The notes under the pieces: model-generated
The model's database searches: none
Told to the model about the DNA's origin: nothing
The model's input: only the letters and a program-made list of their open reading frames with translations
Shown: positions 16,829 through 26,205 of the stretch, piece after piece
Layout: each line of letters begins with the position of its first letter
Position numbering within the stretch: position 1 is the stretch's first letter
DNA from: M3007 sp964646615
GTDB lineage: Bacteria; Bacteroidota; Bacteroidia; Chitinophagales; Saprospiraceae
NCBI GenBank assembly: GCA_964646615.1
Contig: CAZYEV010000054.1
Span: 1 to 64,000 of the forward strand
Direction: 5' to 3'
DNA length: 64,000 nt
Program-made: the position numbers and the translations under genes

Positions 16829-19800
16829 ATGCCTACGAAGTTAACACTCCGCCTGGGCCTGATGGTAGTGGCGCTGTTTGCAGTGCTTCTTCCGCAAGCC
16901 AATGCACAAGACCTGAATGCTGCTCAAGAGACGGCTCTGCGCTTTTTGCGCGCCAATCCTGATCAATTCCTCCTGACCGCTCAAGACGTGGCTGATGTGC
17001 GCATCAGCGATGCTTACATGAGCAAACACAACCGCGTAACGCACGTGTGGGTGCAGCAGCAACACGCCGGCATTCCGGTGTACAATGCGCTTTTTGGCCT
17101 GCACGTGCGCGACGGCCAGGTCTATCACTTGGGGCATCGCTTTGTGCCCGAGTTGGCCCAGCGCGTCAACACTACCCTACCCTCTCTGGGCGCTGCTCGT
17201 GCGCTGGAGCTGGCGCTGCTGCATCTGGGCTTCAAAGCCACCGACATGCCGCGCCTGAAACAGCGCATCAGCGACCGAAACTGGGTCTTTGAGGCCGGAA
17301 AAGTAGCCCGCCAGGAAATTCCGGTGGACATCTGCTACGACCTCAACGACCAGGAGCAACCGCGCTTAGCCTGGAAACTCTTCCTCGACCAGGCCAACAC
17401 CTCCGACATGTGGACCATCACCGTGGACGCCGTAACGGGCCAGATCTTGCGGCAGCACAACCACACGGTGTACTGCAAGGTCGGACACGTACACCGCGCC
17501 GACGGTGACTGTAGCGAATACGCAGAAGAAGATGCCGACCGGGTTGCAGCCGCACACGAGCCTGCGATGTCTTTGGGCGCCAACGACGAGGCTTACCGCG
17601 TCTTTGCCCTGCCCTTAGAAAGCCCGGCACACGGCGACCGCTCCTTGGTCGTCAATCCTGCCGACCCTACGGCCTCGCCGTACGGGTGGTTAGATGTGAA
17701 CGGCCAGCCCGGCCCGGAATACAACTACACCCGCGGCAACAACGTATGGGCCTACGAAGACCGCGCCAACGACAATACGCCCAGCGCCAATGAGTCGGCT
17801 ACGGGCGTCAACTCTGTCTTCGATTTCCCCTTCGACCCCAACGCTGAACCCGCAGTCAATCTGGAGGCCGCGATCACGAACCTGTTCTACATGAACAACA
17901 TGATGCACGACATCGCATATCGCTTTGGGTTCGATGAGCCAGCGGGCAACTTCCAGCAGAACAACTACGGTCGCGGTGGTGTTGCCAACGATGCCGTACG
18001 CGCTGAGGCCTTGGACGGCGGTGGTGAAAACAATGCCAATTTCTCTACACCGGCTGACGGCGGTAGTGGCCGCATGCAGATGTACCTGTGGAGCGGCGAA
18101 AGCGGCAACGTAGTGCGCGTCAACGGGCCAGTATTGGTGCAAGGCACTTACTATGCCCAGGCGGCCAGCGGCTGGGGCGCCCAGATTACCACCACACCAG
18201 TAACGGGCGAAGTGGTCATCACGGACGACGGCTCTGGCGGCGACGACGCTACGAAGAACTGTAATCCGCCCATCAATGATTTGAAAGGCAAAATCGCCAT
18301 GATTGACCGCGGCGTGTGCCAGTTTGGCCAAAAGGCCTTGATTGCACAGCAAGCCGGTGCCGTTGGCTGCATCATTTGCAATTTTGAAGACGCTACGATA
18401 GGCATGGCCGCCGGCGACTTTGGCGCCCAGGTAACTATACCCGTCGTCATGATGAGCAAGCCCAATTGCGACCTGCTGCGCCAGTATGCCGGTTTCGGGC
18501 TGAACATCTCGCTGGTACGCCCAACCGTGGCCGGTCCGCAGCGGTTAGACGGCAGCTTCGACAACGGTATCATTGCACACGAATACGGCCATGGCATCTC
18601 CAACCGCCTGACCGGCGGCCCCAGCCAGGCAGGTTGCTTGGGCAATGCCGAGCAAATGGGGGAAGGCTGGAGCGACTGGTTCACCCTCATCACCAGCGTG
18701 CGCCCGGGCGACGTACCCAAACAGCGCCGCGGTGTGGGCACTTTCGTCCTCCGCCAGCCCAACGACGGCGTCGGTATCCGCCGCGTGCCTTACACCACCG
18801 ACATGGTTATTAACCCGCACACCTATGGCACCGTAGCCAATAGCGCCGGTGTGCACGCCATCGGTGAAGTGTGGGCCACCGTAACGTGGGACCTCTACTG
18901 GGCCTTCGTAGAAAAGTACGGCTACGACCCCGACTGGACGAACCCCAACAGCGGCAACTACCGCGCCATCCAGCACGTCATGGACGGCATGAAATTGCAG
19001 CCCTGCAGCCCGGGCTTCATAGACGGACGCGATGCCATTCGGTTAGCCAACATCCTGAACTACAACGGCGCCGATACCTGCCTCATCAGCGAAGTGTTCG
19101 CCCGACGCGGCATGGGCATTTTTGCCAGCCAGGGCAACAGCAACAGCTCGGGCGACGGCGTGGAGGACTTCAACCCGATACCCACCTGCATCAAGGAACT
19201 CAAAATCAGCAAAAGCACCTCGACGCCGCTCATCGAACCGGGTGGAACGGCGTCGTTTACCATTACCGTCATCAACCACAAAGACGAAGCGGCAGAGGGC
19301 GTTGTCGTTACCGACCCGCTGCCGCAAGGGCTGTCGCTGGTATCCGCCTCCAATGGCGGCACGGACGTCGGCGGTGTCGTTACCTGGAATTTGGGCAGCC
19401 TGCCCTCCGGTGCCCAGGTAACGCTGACCTATACAGCCAAGTCGGACCCGGCGCTCAAGTCCTCCCTGTACTTCCGCGACGACATGGAAGAAGAAGGCGA
19501 CCGCTGGTCTTCCTCATCGCTCCTTACGAACGAACCCAACACGTTCTATCTGCAGCAAAACCAGGTGCGCGTAGGACAATCGGCCTGGCGTGTGGATGCA
19601 CCCGCCAAAGAAACTGACCAGGTACTGTATAACTACATCCCAGTGCCTATTCAGGGTAGCCAACCTGTGCTGCGCTTCTGGCACCGCTACAACACTCAGG
19701 CGGGTGTTGATGCCGGTTTCTTGGAGGTACAGGTGGATGGCGAGTCCACGTGGCGCCGCTTCGACCGCAGCAAAGTGTTTCGCGGCAGTTACACGGGCGG

Positions 19801-20377
19801 CATCCAGTACAGCACGTTTGCCATTCCCTTCTTGAGTGGTTTCTCGGGCAACTCGAACGGCTGGGTGCAGTCGTATTTCGACATGAGCGAGTTCGCAGGC
19901 AAGAGCGTGGCCTTCCGCTTCCGCTTCGGCACCGACGCTAGCACCACCCCCGCCGATGCCCACTGGACGATTGACCAGGTGGACATCTTCGACATGCTCA
20001 ACTACGACACCGAAGCGTGCGTGCGCTCCAGCGCTGGCGACCAGGTTTGCGCCCGCGCAGCCGCTCGCGGTGTTATTGTAAACACTGGCGGTATTGTCAG
20101 CACGGGCGAACCCGCATCTGCCAATCCTCTGGGCATCCGCGTACAGCCCAACCCGGCTACGGACTGGGTAACGGTAGCCTTCGGCGTAAACGCCAGCGGC
20201 CCTGTGCTCGTCAATATCCTGAGCGCCGACGGGCGCCAGGTTGCCCAAACGCGCTTAGAGGGTGTGCATGCCGGCCAGGTAACGCCGCTCGATGTGCGCC
20301 ACCTGCCCACCGGCGTCTATGTGTTGCGCGTCGAAAGCACTGCCGGCACCAGCAGCGTGAAAGTGGTCAAGCAATAG
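16829..20377 (+). CDS. secreted M36 (fungalysin) metallopeptidase with T9SS tail
   Basis: 1182 residues from MPTKLTLRLGLMVVALF, which begins a clear signal peptide cut after QANAQ. A fungalysin-type propeptide (about 30-220, HVWVQQQHAGIPVYNALFG) leads into the M36 catalytic domain. This holds HEYGH (584-588) and the third zinc ligand in GEGWSDWF. A protease-associated (PA) domain is inserted before the active site (about 450-570, MIDRGVCQFGQKA). After the enzyme come a DUF11-like repeat (ITVINHKDEAAEGVVVTDPL), a MAM/jelly-roll-like region and a type A sorting domain (VQPNPATDWVTVAF ... GVYVLRVES ... VVKQ). It would be a zinc protease acting outside the cell on protein substrates, self-activated by propeptide removal (family knowledge). 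Confidence 0.92.
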   Translation: MPTKLTLRLGLMVVALFAVLLPQANAQDLNAAQETALRFLRANPDQFLLTAQDVADVRISDAYMSKHNRVTHVWVQQQHAGIPVYNALFGLHVRDGQVYHLGHRFVPELAQRVNTTLPSLGAARALELALLHLGFKATDMPRLKQRISDRNWVFEAGKVARQEIPVDICYDLNDQEQPRLAWKLFLDQANTSDMWTITVDAVTGQILRQHNHTVYCKVGHVHRADGDCSEYAEEDADRVAAAHEPAMSLGANDEAYRVFALPLESPAHGDRSLVVNPADPTASPYGWLDVNGQPGPEYNYTRGNNVWAYEDRANDNTPSANESATGVNSVFDFPFDPNAEPAVNLEAAITNLFYMNNMMHDIAYRFGFDEPAGNFQQNNYGRGGVANDAVRAEALDGGGENNANFSTPADGGSGRMQMYLWSGESGNVVRVNGPVLVQGTYYAQAASGWGAQITTTPVTGEVVITDDGSGGDDATKNCNPPINDLKGKIAMIDRGVCQFGQKALIAQQAGAVGCIICNFEDATIGMAAGDFGAQVTIPVVMMSKPNCDLLRQYAGFGLNISLVRPTVAGPQRLDGSFDNGIIAHEYGHGISNRLTGGPSQAGCLGNAEQMGEGWSDWFTLITSVRPGDVPKQRRGVGTFVLRQPNDGVGIRRVPYTTDMVINPHTYGTVANSAGVHAIGEVWATVTWDLYWAFVEKYGYDPDWTNPNSGNYRAIQHVMDGMKLQPCSPGFIDGRDAIRLANILNYNGADTCLISEVFARRGMGIFASQGNSNSSGDGVEDFNPIPTCIKELKISKSTSTPLIEPGGTASFTITVINHKDEAAEGVVVTDPLPQGLSLVSASNGGTDVGGVVTWNLGSLPSGAQVTLTYTAKSDPALKSSLYFRDDMEEEGDRWSSSSLLTNEPNTFYLQQNQVRVGQSAWRVDAPAKETDQVLYNYIPVPIQGSQPVLRFWHRYNTQAGVDAGFLEVQVDGESTWRRFDRSKVFRGSYTGGIQYSTFAIPFLSGFSGNSNGWVQSYFDMSEFAGKSVAFRFRFGTDASTTPADAHWTIDQVDIFDMLNYDTEACVRSSAGDQVCARAAARGVIVNTGGIVSTGEPASANPLGIRVQPNPATDWVTVAFGVNASGPVLVNILSADGRQVAQTRLEGVHAGQVTPLDVRHLPTGVYVLRVESTAGTSSVKVVKQ

Positions 20378-20401
20378 CGTTTTACCACTCACGCCAAAAA
20401 G

Positions 20402-20439
20402 AAGAGGTTTGCGAAGCCGTGTGGTTTCGCAAACCTCTT
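20402..20439 (+). terminator. terminator of M36 gene
   Basis: A 14-bp perfect stem (AAGAGGTTTGCGAA / TTCGCAAACCTCTT) followed by TTTT, 24 nt past the stop codon. Its T tract runs into the next gene's -7 box. Confidence 0.8.
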
Positions 20440-20440
20440 T

Positions 20441-20448
20441 TACCTTCG
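20441..20448 (+). promoter_or_regulatory. variant -7 box of PBP1A gene
   Basis: TACCTTCG is one mismatch from TAnnTTTG and lies 32 nt before the ATG at 20481, directly after the preceding terminator stem. Confidence 0.45.
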
Positions 20449-20480
20449 CAGACCTGTTTGCATCAGGACTCATCCACAGC

Positions 20481-23135
20481 ATGCTAAAGCTCTTTTCTTC
20501 GCTTCGAGAAAATCGGCGCGTACAGTCCCTCCTCGCTCCTATACGCACTGCCCAACAGTGGTTGGCAGACCTGCTGCAACCCGCGTTGGCGCCGCTGCGA
20601 AGTGCGTGGGCCTCTCTTACGGCACCCGCACGCGCCGCCTGGCGACGCTTCGAGGTGCGTTTTCCATGGATGGCCAACGTATTGTCCGGCGCAGGCACCC
20701 TGCTTCGCTGGGGCATTTATTTTCTGCTCTTTCTCATCGTCTGCGTCTGGCTCGGCCTCTTTGGCCACCTGCCCGACACCGATGAATTGCGCTCTATAGA
20801 AACGGCCAACGCTACCGAGATTTATTCCGCAGACAGCGTCCTGCTGGGCAAGTTTTATGTGGAAAATCGGACGACCATTCCTTTAGAAAAGATCTCGCCC
20901 TATGTCGTTACTGCCCTTTTGGCCACCGAAGACCGCCGCTTCTTTGAGCATAGCGGCATTGACCTGACCAGCTGGGCGCGGGTCGCCTTTGGCCTGATAA
21001 CCAAAGACAATAAAGGCGGTGGCTCTACGCTTAGCCAGCAATTGGCTAAAAACCTGTATCCGCGCAAACGATACGCCATCCCGGGCATCAGCCTGCTCAT
21101 CAATAAAATTCGGGAAAACTTCATCTCGGTGCGCTTGGAGCGCATTTACACCAAAGCGGAACTGCTCAACCTGTACCTGAACACCGTGCCCTTTGGCGGC
21201 GATCGATACGGTGTCAGCGTGGCTGCAAGGCATTTTTACAACAAAAAAGCCCAGGAGCTGACGCCCGACCAGGCAGCGACGCTGATTGGCATGCTAAAAG
21301 CCACAACCTACTACGACCCGGTACGCAACCCTGAAAATGCCCTGCGGCGGCGCAACTTAGTGCTCAAGCAAATGGTGAAAAACAGCGCCTTCAACGTCTC
21401 GGTACGCAGCGATGAACCGGGCATGGAGCAGGTGCGCGCTATGATAGAACGCGGGCGCATTTCGCAAAAAGAATACGAGCAGCTCATCCGAAAGCCTTTG
21501 GGTGCCCGCCGGTACCACGTGGACAGCCACAACGAAGGTTTGGCCACCTATTTCCGCGAATACTTGCGCACCGATGTGCTGCCCAAACTGCTTAAGGGCC
21601 GCACGCACAGCGACGGTACTCCGTTCAACCTTTACACCGATGGGCTGAAGGTCTATACCACTATCCACAGCCGTGCGCAGCGCTATGCCGAAGAGGCCGT
21701 ACGCCAGCACATGAGCCAGCTGCAAGACCTCTTCGACCGCCACTGGAAAGGCTACAAAGGCCCCGAAAAACCCTGGGGCGACGACCGCTGGATAGACGAA
21801 CAGGTGCGCCGCAGCGAACGCTGGCTCACGCTGCGCGACGCCGGCTGGAGCGAAGCCGACATCCGCGCCGACTTTGAAAAGCCCGTGCGCATGACCATCT
21901 TCTCCTGGCGTGGTGCCGCTTCGGAGATAGACACGGTCATGACGCCTTTAGACAGCGTGCGCTACTACTTCTGCCTGCTCAACTGCGGCTTTATGGCCAT
22001 GGAGCACGCCAATGGATACGTTCGCGCCTGGGTAGGCGGCACGCACTACAAGTACTTCAAGTACGACCACGTCCGGAGCACCCGCCAGGTTGGCTCTACT
22101 TTTAAGCCCATCGTTTACGCTGCTGCGCTGCAAGACTCTTTTTCTCCCTGCTCTTATCTGCCCAACCAGCAGGTAAAGATTGTGGACTGGGAGCCGCGCA
22201 ACGCCGACGGCTTCTACGGAGGCTGGTATTCGCTGACGGCTGGACTGACCAACTCGGTCAACGTCATTGCTGCCCAGCTCATTGAGCGCGTAGGCATCGA
22301 GCGCACCATCCAGCTGGCTCGCAAAATGGGCATCACGGCGCGCCTGCCGCGCGAGTTCGGCATTAGTCTGGGGGCTGCCGACATTTCGCTCTATGAGATG
22401 ATGCAGGTGTACGGTACTATGGCCAATCAGGGCGTACGCCCTGAGCCGGTAGTCGTCTTGCGCATCGTTACCCGCACGGGGGAGGTGGTGTACGACCACG
22501 TTCAAGAAATGGCGCAAAACCCGCCTACACCCGTGCGCGCGCTTACACCTGACCAGGCCGCCACCATGACCCGCATGATGCAGTCCGTCATCAACAGCGG
22601 TACGGGCGCGCGCCTGCGTTATGGCTATGGGCTGCATCAGGGCGACTTCGCCGGCAAAACGGGCACCACGCAAAACCAGGCCGACGGCTGGTTCATCTGT
22701 TACAACCCGCGACTGGTTACGGGCGCCTGGGTGGGTGCCTCCAGCCCGGCAGTGCGCTTCCGCTCGCTGGCCTTAGGCCAGGGCGCCTCCATGGCGCTGC
22801 CCATCGTCGGCATCTTCTGGCACAAAATGGCCAATGACCGCGAGTTTGTCAAATGGTATCAGGAGCGCTTCCCAGAACCACCGCCACACGTGTTGGCCAA
22901 ATTCGGCTGCCCAGGCTTTATTGACATTTCCCCCGATACACTCCAGATGCTCCTCATGGACTCTACCTTGCGAGAAGACCTCCGACAAAACGGTTTCCGA
23001 AACCTGAGAGAAGTCGCTGACCAGTACTTCGAGCAAGAAAACAGCGGTGAAGGGCACAACTCCAACGAAGAGCCTCTCCAACGCACCAACATTTTGGAGC
23101 GTCTCTTCGGACGCCGCGAAAACCAGGAACAGTAA
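20481..23135 (+). CDS. class A penicillin-binding protein (PBP1A-type)
   Basis: 884 residues from MLKLFSSLRENRR; in-frame sequence back to 20409 lies within the terminator/promoter region and is excluded. One transmembrane helix lies at about 76-95. The GT51 transglycosylase has the catalytic Glu in ATEDRRFFEH (E150), GGSTLSQQLAKNL (about 180-192) and RIYTKAELLNLYLN. The transpeptidase has SxxK STFK (S539), a TNSVNVIA motif and KTGTTQNQADGWF (K726). It polymerises and cross-links peptidoglycan at the outer face of the inner membrane. The next gene starts 2 nt after the stop, so the two are translationally linked. Confidence 0.94.
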   Translation: MLKLFSSLRENRRVQSLLAPIRTAQQWLADLLQPALAPLRSAWASLTAPARAAWRRFEVRFPWMANVLSGAGTLLRWGIYFLLFLIVCVWLGLFGHLPDTDELRSIETANATEIYSADSVLLGKFYVENRTTIPLEKISPYVVTALLATEDRRFFEHSGIDLTSWARVAFGLITKDNKGGGSTLSQQLAKNLYPRKRYAIPGISLLINKIRENFISVRLERIYTKAELLNLYLNTVPFGGDRYGVSVAARHFYNKKAQELTPDQAATLIGMLKATTYYDPVRNPENALRRRNLVLKQMVKNSAFNVSVRSDEPGMEQVRAMIERGRISQKEYEQLIRKPLGARRYHVDSHNEGLATYFREYLRTDVLPKLLKGRTHSDGTPFNLYTDGLKVYTTIHSRAQRYAEEAVRQHMSQLQDLFDRHWKGYKGPEKPWGDDRWIDEQVRRSERWLTLRDAGWSEADIRADFEKPVRMTIFSWRGAASEIDTVMTPLDSVRYYFCLLNCGFMAMEHANGYVRAWVGGTHYKYFKYDHVRSTRQVGSTFKPIVYAAALQDSFSPCSYLPNQQVKIVDWEPRNADGFYGGWYSLTAGLTNSVNVIAAQLIERVGIERTIQLARKMGITARLPREFGISLGAADISLYEMMQVYGTMANQGVRPEPVVVLRIVTRTGEVVYDHVQEMAQNPPTPVRALTPDQAATMTRMMQSVINSGTGARLRYGYGLHQGDFAGKTGTTQNQADGWFICYNPRLVTGAWVGASSPAVRFRSLALGQGASMALPIVGIFWHKMANDREFVKWYQERFPEPPPHVLAKFGCPGFIDISPDTLQMLLMDSTLREDLRQNGFRNLREVADQYFEQENSGEGHNSNEEPLQRTNILERLFGRRENQEQ

Positions 23136-23137
23136 AC

Positions 23138-24451
23138 ATGAAATCTGCGCCCCAGAAGTCGCTGCGCTCCCAGTGGGTCGTCGCGCTCACGCTGATAATA
23201 CTGGCTGCTGGTGCAGTCTTTTGGCTGTTTCGCGATAGCCCCAATGGTACGAGACGCTTTTCATGGACGCCCAATTACCAGGAAAAAAGTGCGCAACCGT
23301 TCGGCACTCAGGCGCTGTACCGTTTACTGGGCGAGTACTTCCCTGACCATTCACTGACAGCCGTTACCGAAGACTTAGAATTCGTGCTCCCCTTGGAGAC
23401 CGAGGCGCCTGCCACCTATTTCTTCATCGGGGAACGCCCGTACTATGACTCCGCCGCTACCGCCCACCTGCTGGCGTTTGTGGAAGCCGGCAACACTGCT
23501 TTTCTCTGCAGCGAACGCATCCCGTTCGACCTGATGTTTTACCTCTACCACGAAGAATGCCTGCAAGCACCCTGGTCTAACTATCAGACCCTGGCAGCCG
23601 ACAGCCTCTGGCTTTCACTGAAAACCCATGAAAACATTGCGAAAACGAGTGTTTATTATGCCGACCGCAACCAACCTGCGTCGTTCCCGTGGGCCTATAT
23701 CCCGGCAGAGCACTTCTGCTCGTCGTTGCCGCAAAGGCCGTTGGGCTATGCCGACGACTCTTTGGTGAACTTTGCCTATTTTCCCTACGGCAGGGGTGCT
23801 TTCTATCTGCACACTACGCCTTTAGCCTTTACCAATTATCACCTGCTGCGCCCAGAAGTACAGCGGTATGTGGAGGCGGTATTGTCCTACTTGCCCGAAG
23901 GCGATATCTATTGGGATGTGAAGTACCGCGACCCGGAAGAGGTGCAACGCTTGCGGGCCAGCGGCCGACGCCCTCCTTCAGAGCACCCCCTCAAACACCT
24001 GCTGCAACACCCTTCGCTGGCCTGGGCGTGGTACTTAGCCCTGGCCCTGGCAGCCCTGTACGTGTTCTTCCGAAGCAAGCGCCGGCAACGCATTGTGCCC
24101 GTATGGCCGCGTAAGGAGAACCACTCCTTCGAGTATGTGAATGCCATCGCGCAGATGCACTTCCAGCAGCACAACTACCGCTACCTGTGCGTGCAACTCA
24201 TGAAAACGTTCCTCCAGCAAGTGCGCGAACGCTTTGGCCTTGCACCACCACCCGAAGTTGAGAACCTGCTGAGCGTTCCCAGCGATTTCGTACAGCGCTT
24301 AGCAGAAACAGCCAGAGTCCCGGCTGGCGATGTGCAAATTATTTTCTCCAACTACGCCGCAAGCCTCATCTACCCGCCCACCGAACAGAATGTCATCGTC
24401 CTGCGCTCCAATATTCGCCACTTTTGGGAGCTGGCCGAAAGCCGCGGATAG
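23138..24451 (+). CDS. DUF4350-type membrane protein
   Basis: 437 residues. One N-terminal helix (about 13-31, VVALTLIILAAGAVFWLF) is followed by a periplasmic domain with the DUF4350 pattern: SAQPFGTQALYRLLGEYFP and then a hydrophobic YFFIGERPYY strand. A second helix lies at about 290-307 (AWAWYLALALAALYVFF), with a cytoplasmic tail of about 130 residues. The tail contains ENHSFEYVNAIAQMHFQQHN. DUF4350 proteins usually sit with MoxR ATPase/DUF58 clusters; here the partner is instead the PBP1A gene, 2 nt upstream. A role in envelope maintenance is inferred only from that linkage. Confidence 0.8.
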   Translation: MKSAPQKSLRSQWVVALTLIILAAGAVFWLFRDSPNGTRRFSWTPNYQEKSAQPFGTQALYRLLGEYFPDHSLTAVTEDLEFVLPLETEAPATYFFIGERPYYDSAATAHLLAFVEAGNTAFLCSERIPFDLMFYLYHEECLQAPWSNYQTLAADSLWLSLKTHENIAKTSVYYADRNQPASFPWAYIPAEHFCSSLPQRPLGYADDSLVNFAYFPYGRGAFYLHTTPLAFTNYHLLRPEVQRYVEAVLSYLPEGDIYWDVKYRDPEEVQRLRASGRRPPSEHPLKHLLQHPSLAWAWYLALALAALYVFFRSKRRQRIVPVWPRKENHSFEYVNAIAQMHFQQHNYRYLCVQLMKTFLQQVRERFGLAPPPEVENLLSVPSDFVQRLAETARVPAGDVQIIFSNYAASLIYPPTEQNVIVLRSNIRHFWELAESRG

Positions 24452-24516
24452 AAAACGATGCACCTCCCGCACGGGCTTCTACTCTGCCTGAAGGCGACGT
24501 GTTCAGCACTCTGCCA

Positions 24517-26139
24517 TTACATCTGATTGGCCGAGCGGAAGATGCGGTTCCAGTTAATGCCGTCGCGCAAGGTGGCGTTTTTCGTCGAAAAGAAGATAAA
24601 TAACGGCTTTCCGACGATGTGGTCTTCGGGCACATAACCCCAAATGCGCGAGTCTTCGGAGTTGTGGCGGTTGTCGCCCATCATCCAATAGTAGTTCTGC
24701 TGGAAGGTATAGGTGGACGTTTCCTTTCCGTCTATGAAATACTTGCCATCGCGCACTTCCAACGTATGCCCTTCATAGACGCGGATGATGCGCTCGTAGA
24801 AAGGCAGACTGGCAGGCGTGAGGGCTACGGTAGCGCCCTTTTTAGGGATGTAAATAGGGCCAAAGTTGTCCACCGTCCAGTGGCCGTATTGAGCAGCGTC
24901 GTTAGGGAAGACGTACCCGGGTCTGGCGCCGGGCTCGAAGCGTTCGACCGTGATGCCCGGCCCCCAGGATTTGACTTTGGCCACCTGTTCAGCATCGAGG
25001 TTGTAGTATCGGCGCAGTTCGCCCGTAGGCAGTTCGACGGGTATAGCATCGTTGAGGTTGACCCCGATTTCCTCCAATTTGCGCAGGTTGAGCATGCCGC
25101 CTTCGTTGCGAATGTAGTAGGCAAACTGCAGATGCCGAGGATTGACGGCGGGCTTGCCGTTGATATAAACCTGTCCGTCTTTGATTTCGAGGCTATCGCC
25201 GGGCAGGCCGATGCAGCGCTTGATGTAGTGGTCTTTTTTGTCAATGGGCCGCGCTACCACTGGCGGCATGGGCGGCAGCGGGCGATTGAGTCGCCGAAGC
25301 ATATCTATTTCGCGCCGCCACTGATAGATGTCATAAGTGCGCCCGGGCGTGATGATGACGCTATCGCCCGCCGGAAAGTTGAACACCACCGGTTCGTTGC
25401 GGTCAATCTGCTCTAAAGCCGGCAGGCGAAAATAGGGCAACGACGGTTCGCGCAAATACGACTCGCGCGCCAGCAAACCGCTGCTCTGTTGGCTGAAGCG
25501 GTTGTGAATGAGCGGAAACTGTAACACCGTCATCGGCGTGCGAATGCCGTAGTGCGCTTTGCTGACAAACAGGTAATCGCCCACCTTGAGGCTGCCTTCC
25601 ATCGAAGAGGTAGGAATGACAAAAGCCTCAATCAAAAACATGCGAATAAACGCTGCCGCAAAAACGGCAAAAATGATGGCCTCTACCCACTCGCGTAGCG
25701 GCGACTTCTTGAAAGGATTGTTGGCATCTAAGCGCCGAAGCGCTGCCTTGTCGTCTTTGGCTTTCGCTTCGGCGTATTGCTGATGAAACGCGCGTTCCTG
25801 CTCCAAAATAGGGCCGTTGTATTTGTCTTTCGGGTTGCGCCCAATGAGAAAAAACGGTATCGGCGCATAAATCACCGCCAGCGCCGCCTGCCAAAAAGAG
25901 TGCTTGCCAAAGGAGCGCACTGTGTCCACGCAAAGCCCGGCGTAGATGAAGATGTTGACAATCGGGAACAGCAACCAGGCCGCATACACCGGCTTGTGCC
26001 CTACCAATTTGCACCATTCTACCGACGCCAGACCGGGCACAAGTGCTTTCCAACCCGGAATGCCGGCTTTTTCAAAAATCTTGACCATGCTCAGCGAGAG
26101 CAAAATGTACAGGACAATCAGGAAAATCAGCACTTCCAT
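24517..26139 (-). CDS. lepB: signal peptidase I with N-terminal membrane extension
   Basis: 540 residues. The first 110 residues hold three hydrophobic helices of the DUF5684-like type (FLIVLYILLSLSMV, AAWLLFPIVNIFIYAG, AALAVIYAPIPFFLIG). A fourth helix (EWVEAIIFAVFAAAFIRMFL) precedes the catalytic Ser S179 in PTSSMEGSLKVGDYLFVSK. The general base Lys is K307 in KRCIGLPGDSLEIKDG, and the C-terminal box is MGDNRHNSEDSRIWG. The length and the inserts between the catalytic boxes are typical of Bacteroidota LepB. It cleaves Sec and Tat signal peptides and would process the many exported proteins of this window. A 66-nt gap separates it from the gene upstream; no promoter is visible there, so they may form an operon. 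Confidence 0.93.
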   Translation of the reverse strand: MEVLIFLIVLYILLSLSMVKIFEKAGIPGWKALVPGLASVEWCKLVGHKPVYAAWLLFPIVNIFIYAGLCVDTVRSFGKHSFWQAALAVIYAPIPFFLIGRNPKDKYNGPILEQERAFHQQYAEAKAKDDKAALRRLDANNPFKKSPLREWVEAIIFAVFAAAFIRMFLIEAFVIPTSSMEGSLKVGDYLFVSKAHYGIRTPMTVLQFPLIHNRFSQQSSGLLARESYLREPSLPYFRLPALEQIDRNEPVVFNFPAGDSVIITPGRTYDIYQWRREIDMLRRLNRPLPPMPPVVARPIDKKDHYIKRCIGLPGDSLEIKDGQVYINGKPAVNPRHLQFAYYIRNEGGMLNLRKLEEIGVNLNDAIPVELPTGELRRYYNLDAEQVAKVKSWGPGITVERFEPGARPGYVFPNDAAQYGHWTVDNFGPIYIPKKGATVALTPASLPFYERIIRVYEGHTLEVRDGKYFIDGKETSTYTFQQNYYWMMGDNRHNSEDSRIWGYVPEDHIVGKPLFIFFSTKNATLRDGINWNRIFRSANQM

Positions 26140-26205
26140 GAGGACAAGATAAGTAGGCCGCCGGGCGGCAGTGAGTGTTTATAATAGTGTCTGACAGTCA
26201 GGTGT

